A stretch of DNA of 64,000 nucleotides, taken from contig JAJONO010000011.1 in NCBI GenBank assembly GCA_021323535.1, forward strand, positions 1-64,000. Reading direction: 5' to 3'. Positions 44,458 through 52,288 of the stretch are shown here, in pieces. This DNA is from Bacteroidota bacterium (GTDB lineage Bacteria > Bacteroidota > Bacteroidia > B-17B0 > Aurantibacillaceae). The notes under the pieces were generated by a model. It saw only the letters and a program-made list of their open reading frames with translations, was not told the DNA's origin and ran no database searches. The position numbers were made by a program, and so were the translations under genes. Every line of letters begins with the position of its first letter. Positions within the stretch are counted from its first letter, which is position 1.

Positions 44458-47274
44458 ATGCCTAAAGATACATCCATAAAATCAGTCCTCATTATCGGCT
44501 CAGGTCCAATCATCATTGGCCAGGCCTGCGAATTCGATTACTCCGGCTCACAGGCCGCGAAGAGCCTTCGTGAAGAAGGAATCGAGGTCACACTCATTAA
44601 CAGCAACCCGGCAACCATTATGACCGATAAGGTAACCGCCGATAACATTTATCTTCTTCCCCTCGAAGTAAAATCGATCGTAAAAATTCTTGAAGAAAGA
44701 AAAATTGACGCTGTGCTTCCAACTATGGGCGGACAAACAGCTTTAAACCTGGCCTTAAAATGCGAGGATCTTGGTATCTGGAAAAAGTATGGTATCCGGA
44801 TGATAGGCGTTGACATCGATGCCATAAAAGTAACCGAGGACCGTGATCTTTTTCGTGCACGCATGGTAGAGATCGGGGTGAATATGGCCCCTTCAAAAAT
44901 TGCCAAATCCTTTCTCGAAGGAAAAAGTATTGCCCAGGAATTTGGTTTTCCATTGGTGATCCGTCCTTCGTTCACACTTGGCGGAAGTGGCGGCTCGGTT
45001 GTTTACGAAAAAGAAAATTTTGACGCGCTGTTAAATCGCGGATTACAAACTTCACCTATTCACGAAGTATTGATTGATAAAGCGGTTCTTGGATGGAAGG
45101 AGTTTGAACTCGAACTTCTCCGTGATAAAAATGATAATGTAGCCATTATCTGTTCCATTGAGAACTTTGATCCGATGGGTGTCCACACCGGCGATAGTAT
45201 CACTGTTGCACCGGCAATGACACTCAGCGATTCAACTTACCAGCGCATGCGGACCCTGGCCATAAAAATGATGCGCAGCATTGGGAATTTCGCTGGAGGA
45301 TGTAACGTTCAGTTCGCGGTAAGCAACGACGATAAAGAAGAGATCATTGCTATTGAAATTAATCCACGCGTATCACGTTCTTCTGCTCTTGCCAGTAAGG
45401 CAACAGGGTATCCAATCGCCCGCATCGCAAGTAAACTGGCAATAGGTTATCAGCTCGACGAACTCATTAACCAGATCACAAAATCAACATCGGCTTATTT
45501 TGAGCCAACACTCGACTACGTTATCGTAAAAATTCCACGCTGGAACTTTGATAAGTTCAAAGGCTGTAACCGCGAATTGGGTTTCCAGATGAAATCGGTT
45601 GGCGAGGTAATGGCAATTGGACGTTGTTTCCAGGAAGCTCTGCAAAAAGCATGTCAGAGTCTCGAGATCAAACGTAATGGTTTGGGTGCCGACGGAAAAG
45701 AAATTACGAACCAGCAGGAATTACTTGCAGCGCTTGAGCGCCCGAGCTGGAACAGGTTATTCATGATCTACGATGCCATGAAACTGGGCATCTCCATCAA
45801 AACCATTCAGAAACTCACGAAAATTGACATGTGGTTCCTTGAACAGATCGAAGAACTTATCGCTCTTGAGAATGAAATTTCAAAATACAATTTAAGCTCA
45901 CTTCCCAAAGATATTTTATACGAAGCAAAACAAAAAGGTTATGCCGACAGGCAGATTGCACACCTGGTTCGTTGCCTCGAAAGCGAAGTGTACGCAAAAC
46001 GAAACGACCTTGGAATTAAACGCGTGTATAAATTAGTGGACACCTGCGCGGCTGAGTTTGAAGCAAAAACACCTTACTACTACTCTACTTTTGAAGATGA
46101 AAACGAAAGTGTTCGCTCTGATAAAAAGAAAGTGGTGATCCTTGGAAGCGGTCCTAACCGTATTGGCCAGGGAATTGAATTCGATTACAGTTGCGTTCAT
46201 GGTGTGTTGGCTGCGAAAGAATGTGGTTACGAAACCATTATGATCAACTGCAACCCGGAAACCGTTAGTACAGATTTCAGCACGGCCGACAAATTATATT
46301 TTGAACCTGTGTTCTGGGAGCACATTTACGATATCATTCTTCACGAAAAACCGGAGGGCGTTATTGTTCAGCTGGGCGGGCAAACAGCTTTAAAACTTGC
46401 AGAGAAACTCGAGAAATACGGTATTAAAATTATTGGTACAGATTTCAAATCGCTGGATCTTGCCGAGGATCGCGGAAGCTTCTCTACCCTTTTAAAAGAA
46501 AACAATATTCCATACCCTAAATTCGGAGTGATACAGGATGCCGAAGAAGCCATCGCTTTATCAAAAGAATTAGGATTTCCTTTACTTGTTCGTCCGAGTT
46601 ACGTATTGGGCGGACAAAGCATGAAGATTGTGATCAACGAACAGGAGCTGGAAACACATGTTGTGAAATTACTGAACGATCTTCCGGATAATAAAGTTCT
46701 TCTCGATCACTTCCTCGACGGAGCGATTGAAGCCGAGGCCGACGCCATTTGCGACGGAAAAGACGTTTACATTGTTGGAATAATGGAACACATTGAACCG
46801 GCCGGAATTCACAGCGGCGACAGTTACGCGGTTCTTCCACCATTCGACCTCAGTGAAAATGTGATCCGCCAGATCGAAGAACACACTAAAACCATTGCCC
46901 TTGCTTTAAAGACTGTGGGATTGATTAACATCCAGTTCGCTGTAAAAAACGAAACTGTTTATATCATTGAAGCCAATCCACGCGCCAGCCGTACGGTTCC
47001 TTTTATTGCAAAAGCTTATGATGAGCCTTACGTGAACTACGCAACAAAAGTAATGCTGCGCGAAAAAATGGTGAAGGATTTCAAATTCAATCCACGCAAA
47101 AAAGGATACGCTATCAAAGTTCCTGTGTTCAGCTACGAAAAATTCCCTGAAATACAGAAAGAACTTGGTCCTGAAATGAAAAGCACAGGCGAAGCCATTT
47201 ATTTTATTGATGATCTTTACGACGAGTACTTCCAGAACGTTTACAGCGAACGGAACCTTTACCTGAGTAAATAA
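44458..47274 (+). CDS. carB: Carbamoyl phosphate synthase large subunit, without allosteric domain
   Basis: Makes carbamoyl phosphate for pyrimidines and arginine from bicarbonate, ATP and ammonia supplied by CarA. The 938-residue protein has both ATP-grasp halves: N-terminal IGSGPIIIGQACEFDYSG (about residue 12) and ILGSGPNRIGQGIEFDYS in the second half (about 560). It ends at GEAIYFIDDLYDEYFQNVYS, about 135 residues short of the E. coli protein (1073), so the C-terminal MGS-like domain that binds UMP and ornithine is absent. As far as I recall similarly short CarB proteins are usual in Bacteroidota, so this is not a truncation by mutation. The next gene, a TPR-SpoIIE phosphatase, starts six bases later. 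Confidence 0.95.
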   Translation: MPKDTSIKSVLIIGSGPIIIGQACEFDYSGSQAAKSLREEGIEVTLINSNPATIMTDKVTADNIYLLPLEVKSIVKILEERKIDAVLPTMGGQTALNLALKCEDLGIWKKYGIRMIGVDIDAIKVTEDRDLFRARMVEIGVNMAPSKIAKSFLEGKSIAQEFGFPLVIRPSFTLGGSGGSVVYEKENFDALLNRGLQTSPIHEVLIDKAVLGWKEFELELLRDKNDNVAIICSIENFDPMGVHTGDSITVAPAMTLSDSTYQRMRTLAIKMMRSIGNFAGGCNVQFAVSNDDKEEIIAIEINPRVSRSSALASKATGYPIARIASKLAIGYQLDELINQITKSTSAYFEPTLDYVIVKIPRWNFDKFKGCNRELGFQMKSVGEVMAIGRCFQEALQKACQSLEIKRNGLGADGKEITNQQELLAALERPSWNRLFMIYDAMKLGISIKTIQKLTKIDMWFLEQIEELIALENEISKYNLSSLPKDILYEAKQKGYADRQIAHLVRCLESEVYAKRNDLGIKRVYKLVDTCAAEFEAKTPYYYSTFEDENESVRSDKKKVVILGSGPNRIGQGIEFDYSCVHGVLAAKECGYETIMINCNPETVSTDFSTADKLYFEPVFWEHIYDIILHEKPEGVIVQLGGQTALKLAEKLEKYGIKIIGTDFKSLDLAEDRGSFSTLLKENNIPYPKFGVIQDAEEAIALSKELGFPLLVRPSYVLGGQSMKIVINEQELETHVVKLLNDLPDNKVLLDHFLDGAIEAEADAICDGKDVYIVGIMEHIEPAGIHSGDSYAVLPPFDLSENVIRQIEEHTKTIALALKTVGLINIQFAVKNETVYIIEANPRASRTVPFIAKAYDEPYVNYATKVMLREKMVKDFKFNPRKKGYAIKVPVFSYEKFPEIQKELGPEMKSTGEAIYFIDDLYDEYFQNVYSERNLYLSK

Positions 47275-47280
47275 TCGTTG

Positions 47281-49506
47281 ATGAGAAATTACTTAATTGT
47301 TTTTTCTTTATTCATTCCTTTTTTTGGTTTCGGCCAGCGGGAGAGGCTTGATTCGTTGTTAAGAACCGAGAGGTTCATCAAAGAAGATACAAACGGCGCA
47401 AAACACCTTCTTATAACAGGAAAGCTCTTCAAGAAAATAAATCCCGACAGTTCATCACTTTATCTCGACCATTCATTCAGGCTTTCAAGTAAAATTAACA
47501 GCCACCCTTATATTTTAAAAACATATTTTGAACGGGTGAGCCTGATAAGAGCATCTGGCGACATTAAAAAGCTTGTCGACACCCTTAAAGTTGCTCACCA
47601 GCTGGCTTTGAAATACAATGAAAGTCTGTTTATTTCAAGATTCAGTCTCGACCTTGGTGTTGCTTACCGGCGAATAGGCGATTACAATAAATCCATCCGG
47701 CATCTTCTTGAAGCGCTTGAAATAGCACAGAAAAACAATTATAGAACCGATGTTTACAATTCATTAAATAGTCTTGCCAACACCTATTCCCAGGCCGGTC
47801 TCATAAAAAAATCGCCAGTGGATCTGAACCGCGCCCTTGAATATTACGAAAAAGCTTACCAGGTTGTGGATAAGACCAATAAAGGAGTTGTTGCTATGGT
47901 TCAGAATAACCAGGGTGTAACGTATTATAATCTCGGCCAGATAAAAAAAGATTCGAACGATACTAAAAAATCGATCGAGTATTATAAAAAAGCGTTGCAG
48001 CTCAGATCTGAAGTAAATGATTCGAGCGGAGTAGCATCTGACTATAATAACATTGGAAGCGCTTATCATGATCTTTGTGAAAATTTTAAGAGCTACCAAT
48101 ACCTTGACGACGCACTTGAAAACTATCAGAAGGCTGTTGACATTGATAAAAAAATAAACTCTCCTGATAAATATTCCAACCTCGCCAATTATGCAGGGCA
48201 TCTTGCTTACGTAGGTAAGTTCAGGAACGATAAAAAGATGATCCAGAACGGTGTAATCCTCTTAAAGGAAGCGCTGCAAACATCTTTACAAAACCGGGAT
48301 CTCCATATTACCATGACCATTTATGAAAGCCTTAATTATTGTTTTGAGGCTCTTAAAATTCCCGACAGCGCTTTGGTTTATCTTCACAATTACATCATGG
48401 TAAAAGACACTTTACTTACAGATGAAAACAAACAAGTAGCAGAAGAACTTGCCACAAAATATGAATCAGATCTTAAGGATACAGAGAACAAAAATTTAAA
48501 ACAACAGGCTGATCTGAGAGAAGAAGTTATTTCAAGAAAATCAAACACTATTAAGATCATGATTGCCGCTTCAGTAATTATGCTTATTCTGATCGTTATG
48601 GTTTTTATTTCGAGGCAAAAAATTACAAAATCACGCGAACTGATTAAAAAGCAGAAGCAGGAAACCGAAGAACAGAAATTACTCATCGAAGAAAAACAAA
48701 AAGAGATACTCGATTCTATAAATTATTCAAAACGTCTACAGGACGCTGCTATTCCTTCAACCGATTATTTTAAATCCTTATTACCTGAATCATTTATTTA
48801 TTACAAACCAAAAGACATTGTTGCAGGAGACTTTTATTGGATACATGCCGTTAAACGCGATTCGTTAAACGTTAAAGGTTCAGAACCAATAACCACCCCG
48901 ATAACTAACGGCCCCCAACTTATCCTGGTTGCCGCCGCCGATTGCACAGGCCATGGTGTTCCGGGCGCATTGGTGAGTATTGTGTGCCTAAATGCATTAA
49001 ATCGCTGTATCGATGAATTCAATCTCAGCGAACCTTCAAAAATACTGGATAAAGCAGCGGAGATCATCCAGCAATCTTTCAGGCAAAGTGAAAACGATGT
49101 AAAAGACGGAATGGATATTGCACTCTGTCTTCTTGATCTCGAAAATAAAAAAGGATTTTTCTCAGGGGCCAACAATCCGGTTTGGATCTTAAGCGGAACC
49201 CATGTAAAAGAAATAAAAGGTGATAATCAACCTGTAGGGCAGCAACACATTCCCAAACCTTTTAGTGAGCATGAATTTGAATTACACGCCGGAGATACCA
49301 TTCTGTTGTGTACCGACGGTTACGCCGACCAGTTCGGTGGTCCGAACGGGAAGAAACTCAAAACAAAAAACTTCAAGGAAATATTTCCTGAAATGAATTC
49401 GAAACCTATTACCGACGTCCACAAAAAAATTGAAACCTTTTTTATTGATTGGAAAGGAACCCATGAGCAAGTGGACGATGTGTTAGTGATTGGAATACGT
49501 ATATAA
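47281..49506 (+). CDS. TPR-SpoIIE phosphatase, paralogue 8
   Basis: A 741-residue paralogue separated from the tandem series and placed six bases after carB. The ATG at 47281 gives MRNYLIVFSLFIPFFGFGQ as signal peptide. TPRs about 60-380, transmembrane helix about 423-443 (IKIMIAASVIMLILIVMVFI), linker LIEEKQKEILDSINYSKRLQ. SpoIIE motifs: AGDFYWI, ADCTGHGVPGALVSIVC, KDGMDI, CTDGYADQFGG, EQVDDVLVIGI; it groups with paralogues 1 and 4. A heptad-repeat insertion (48849-48920) lies between motifs 1 and 2. The position after carB suggests it was moved here and uses the carB promoter. Confidence 0.92.
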   Translation: MRNYLIVFSLFIPFFGFGQRERLDSLLRTERFIKEDTNGAKHLLITGKLFKKINPDSSSLYLDHSFRLSSKINSHPYILKTYFERVSLIRASGDIKKLVDTLKVAHQLALKYNESLFISRFSLDLGVAYRRIGDYNKSIRHLLEALEIAQKNNYRTDVYNSLNSLANTYSQAGLIKKSPVDLNRALEYYEKAYQVVDKTNKGVVAMVQNNQGVTYYNLGQIKKDSNDTKKSIEYYKKALQLRSEVNDSSGVASDYNNIGSAYHDLCENFKSYQYLDDALENYQKAVDIDKKINSPDKYSNLANYAGHLAYVGKFRNDKKMIQNGVILLKEALQTSLQNRDLHITMTIYESLNYCFEALKIPDSALVYLHNYIMVKDTLLTDENKQVAEELATKYESDLKDTENKNLKQQADLREEVISRKSNTIKIMIAASVIMLILIVMVFISRQKITKSRELIKKQKQETEEQKLLIEEKQKEILDSINYSKRLQDAAIPSTDYFKSLLPESFIYYKPKDIVAGDFYWIHAVKRDSLNVKGSEPITTPITNGPQLILVAAADCTGHGVPGALVSIVCLNALNRCIDEFNLSEPSKILDKAAEIIQQSFRQSENDVKDGMDIALCLLDLENKKGFFSGANNPVWILSGTHVKEIKGDNQPVGQQHIPKPFSEHEFELHAGDTILLCTDGYADQFGGPNGKKLKTKNFKEIFPEMNSKPITDVHKKIETFFIDWKGTHEQVDDVLVIGIRI
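48849..48920 (+). repeat. Heptad repeat insertion inside SpoIIE domain of paralogue 8
   Basis: Seven in-phase 7-bp units from 48849: CGTTAAA, CGCGATT, CGTTAAA, CGTTAAA, GGTTCAG, AACCAAT and AACCACC, then CCGAT, AACTAAC, GGCCCCC and AACT. GTT units precede AAC units, so the element is an imperfect inverted repeat read as protein. Confidence 0.8.
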
Positions 49507-49580
49507 GTTTATAGCTTATAATCAATAGTTAATAGACTGTGATGCCTGCTATAAACTATAAACCATCGACTATAGACTAC
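49507..49580. repeat. Inverted heptad-repeat element in second convergent gap
   Basis: Left arm GTTTATA, GCTTATA, ATCAATA, GTTAATA (49507-49534); right arm AACTATA, AACCATC, GACTATA, GACTACT (49554-49581). The reverse complement of 49549-49580 matches 2665-2696 at 29 of 32 bases. As in the first element, it starts right after one stop codon and its other end contributes the TAG stop of the opposing gene. Confidence 0.85.
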
Positions 49581-50200
49581 TTAAGTAAGTCCGAACTGTA
49601 CATGTCCCCCGGCGAAATCATTTTTTCATCATAGGGAATATTATTTCCGTAACGCTTTTTCATGATCTCTTTTACGATCGGCGACGTAAGATCAAAATCT
49701 TTCATGGGGCGAAGTTTTCCTATTTCGAGTTTTGTATGCCTTTGATAAAGTTTCCAAACAAATTCACTACAGTATAATTCATTATCCTTCCAGTTAAAAT
49801 AAATATCGTAATGCGTACCAACGTGACTTTTAGCTTCCTTTAGCATGGAAGCAACCACTTCTTTTGTAAGAACAGTATCGTTTTTTAATCGGCGTATTTG
49901 ATACTTGCCGTCGGCGCTCATACTTACAAATTCTTCAACCGTATTAACACTAACGGGTTCAACCGCATGATACACTTTTGCTTTTCCATTCTCATGAAAA
50001 ATAATTCCTACATGTGTGAACTTACTCTTTGTGGCCAGCTGAATGGCCTTTCCCTGCCCTGAAGTACTAACAATAAAAATAATATCTCCGTCTTTAAACG
50101 ACGATGTCTGCGAGGATTTTTTTGTAAAACCGGGAGCCGCGAAATGGGCAAAAATAAGGGTACTCGCTAAAATACTGAACAGGATGAGTAATTTTTTCAT
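49577..50200 (-). CDS. YiiX/NlpC-P60-like cysteine hydrolase, secreted
   Basis: A 207-residue protein; ATG 50200 gives MKKLLILFSILASTLIFAHF as signal peptide, and the longer frame adds ten residues before it. The permuted papain-like (YiiX/YebB) pattern is visible: GDIIFIVS, FTHVGIIF with His63, and ELYCSEFVWKLY with Cys144. Such enzymes cleave amide or ester bonds in peptidoglycan or lipids. It probably acts in the periplasm. It is monocistronic and convergent with paralogue 8 across the repeat element. Confidence 0.85.
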   Translation of the reverse strand: MKKLLILFSILASTLIFAHFAAPGFTKKSSQTSSFKDGDIIFIVSTSGQGKAIQLATKSKFTHVGIIFHENGKAKVYHAVEPVSVNTVEEFVSMSADGKYQIRRLKNDTVLTKEVVASMLKEAKSHVGTHYDIYFNWKDNELYCSEFVWKLYQRHTKLEIGKLRPMKDFDLTSPIVKEIMKKRYGNNIPYDEKMISPGDMYSSDLLK

Positions 50201-50359
50201 GATATTGTGTTTGTTTTTTAAAAGTATCACGGAACATTCATTCTGAATATTTCACAGTGATTGTTTTTGTAATACAAGATAGAAGATTAGATACTTTTTA
50301 GATTCAAAAAAAATGTGAAATTGAAATTTGTCATTACTAAAAAACCTTAATATTGCTTT

Positions 50360-50722
50360 ATGACAAAACAAATTACCCTCTTTGCAGCAGTTGCCGTTAT
50401 AAGCATCGCCGCTTGTAAAACATCTTCAAAAACCACAGCATCATCAGCTACAGCGGAAATCAGCCAGGAACAAGTCGACATCTCTAAAAAAAGATGGAGC
50501 GAGAGCAGCCTGGAAAAATTAACCCAGGGGAAATCTATTTTCACGGGACAATGTACCAATTGCCATAAAGCTTATAGAATAGAGTCGTTCGGTGAAAAAA
50601 AATGGCTGCATGAAATTGACGACATGAGTCCAAAGGCGAAACTCACAGCGGAAGAAAAACAGAACCTTACTTATTACATTTTATCGTACCGTGATATGAA
50701 AGCGGGACCAACAGTAAAATAA
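50360..50722 (+). CDS. Small c-type cytochrome lipoprotein
   Basis: A 120-residue lipoprotein: the lipobox ends at Cys19 (ISIAAC). The heme attachment motif is CTNCH (Cys65, Cys68, His69), and Met89 in DDMSP is a possible axial ligand. A Ser/Thr/Ala-rich tether of about 25 residues precedes the domain. It is likely a periplasmic electron carrier. No redox partner gene is adjacent. Confidence 0.88.
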   Translation: MTKQITLFAAVAVISIAACKTSSKTTASSATAEISQEQVDISKKRWSESSLEKLTQGKSIFTGQCTNCHKAYRIESFGEKKWLHEIDDMSPKAKLTAEEKQNLTYYILSYRDMKAGPTVK

Positions 50723-50884
50723 AGGTTTACCTAAGGATTCACCTAGGTGCCGCTTCGCTTCTGTATCGCATTTGTTCGGAAACTCGCAGAATAATAATTA
50801 ATTTTAACAGTATCCCACATCGTTTGTGAGGTTAATACGATTGCGCAACAGCACAATTAGAGTTAATTTTGTACGCTCAAAAAA

Positions 50885-52288
50885 ATGGACAGAAACAGAA
50901 TAAATGTTTTATACATCGACGATGAACCCAATAACCTGATAAGTTTCAGGGCCAACTTCAGAACGATGTACAATGTTTACACCGCTCAGTCGGGTGAAGA
51001 AGGCAAAAAGGTATTGGACAATATTGATATTAACGTTGTAATCACCGATCAGAGGATGCCTAACATTACCGGTGTCCAGTTTCTTGAATCTATTATCAAA
51101 GATTATCCCTATCCTGTAAGAATAATCCTTACCGGTTATTCAGATATTGAAACAGTTATTGAGGCCATTAACAAAGGACAGGTTTACCGCTACATTCTTA
51201 AGCCATTCGATGCCCAGGAACTGAAACTCATTATCGAAAATGCCTACGACCTTTATCTCTTCAGGAAAAACAGTAAAGAAGCTTTAAACAAATACCATCA
51301 TCTTTTCGAAAATTCCAACGACACTATTTTTATTCTCGATGTTCACGGTCGTTTTAAAGAGATGAACTCAAGTGGTTCTAACCTTTTTAAGATACGCAAA
51401 GAAGATGTTCCTGAAACTGATCTTATTTCCCTTTTCATAAACCGTGATGAATACAAAAAACTTTACGGTAGCCTTGTAGTAAGTGAATCAGTGATTGACC
51501 GCCCGGTTAAACTCAAGAACATGAACAAGGAAGTTCTTGAATGCTTGTTCTCTGCTTCAAAGATCGTGGAAAACGGCATTGTAACAGGTTACCACGGAAT
51601 GATACGCGACATTACCAAACAAAAAGAAATTGAGAACCTGGTGATAAGAACCATTATTGAAACCCAGGAAACAGAACGTACGCGCTTCGGAAAAAATCTT
51701 CACGATGGTGTTGGCTCCATGCTGGCATCCATCAAAGTAATGTTGCATAAACTCACTATTAAGGATGAGCAGCTAAAAGAAAATCCCCAGCTGAAAAACA
51801 TTTTTAACGCGCTTACATCAACGATTGTGGAAATGAGGAACGTGTGTTTTAATATTATGCCACCGTCTCTGCAGTATCTTGGTCTCACCTCTTCTATTGT
51901 TGATCTGTGTATGCAATACGAGGCCTCAATGTCTGTTAAATTCGATGTCAATATTCCAAATGATTTTCCGAGATTGAACGCCCACCTGGAGTTGGCTATT
52001 TTCAGAATTGCGCAGGAATTTATTAACAATTCACTCCGACACGGAAAAGCAACCAACATTAAGCTCGACTTTTCTAATCATAAAGATAAGATCCACATTG
52101 TTTTAAGAGATAATGGAAAAGGATTTAACGTGAATTCGTATCCGCTGGGTCTTGGAATTAAAAATATTAAATCGAGGATACAATCCTATAACGGCGAAAT
52201 AAAGATCAACAGTACGCCTACTGTTGGAACCGAATTTGAAATAACCTTACCAAAGTTAAACCCGATAGAAGTTACCCTCATGAACTGA
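50885..52288 (+). CDS. REC-PAS-HisKA_3 hybrid sensor kinase
   Basis: A 467-residue soluble protein. Receiver at 1-125 with the DDE acidic pocket, acceptor Asp in VVITDQRMP (about 56) and LKPF Lys (about 107); PAS about 137-255 (HHLFENSNDTIFILDVHGRF); HisKA_3 dimerisation domain with His in FGKNLHDGVGSML (about 272); NarX-type ATPase with NNSLRHG, DNGKGF and GLGIKNIKSRI. It should receive a phosphate or signal through its own receiver. The receiver is close to that of the small gene at 57545. It converges with the 7TMR-DISM kinase and overlaps it by 33 bases. Confidence 0.9.
   Translation: MDRNRINVLYIDDEPNNLISFRANFRTMYNVYTAQSGEEGKKVLDNIDINVVITDQRMPNITGVQFLESIIKDYPYPVRIILTGYSDIETVIEAINKGQVYRYILKPFDAQELKLIIENAYDLYLFRKNSKEALNKYHHLFENSNDTIFILDVHGRFKEMNSSGSNLFKIRKEDVPETDLISLFINRDEYKKLYGSLVVSESVIDRPVKLKNMNKEVLECLFSASKIVENGIVTGYHGMIRDITKQKEIENLVIRTIIETQETERTRFGKNLHDGVGSMLASIKVMLHKLTIKDEQLKENPQLKNIFNALTSTIVEMRNVCFNIMPPSLQYLGLTSSIVDLCMQYEASMSVKFDVNIPNDFPRLNAHLELAIFRIAQEFINNSLRHGKATNIKLDFSNHKDKIHIVLRDNGKGFNVNSYPLGLGIKNIKSRIQSYNGEIKINSTPTVGTEFEITLPKLNPIEVTLMN

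Noticed and set aside
44458-47274. carB as a truncated pseudogene
   Set aside because: Both catalytic halves are intact, the end is clean and short CarB proteins are, to my knowledge, usual in this phylum.
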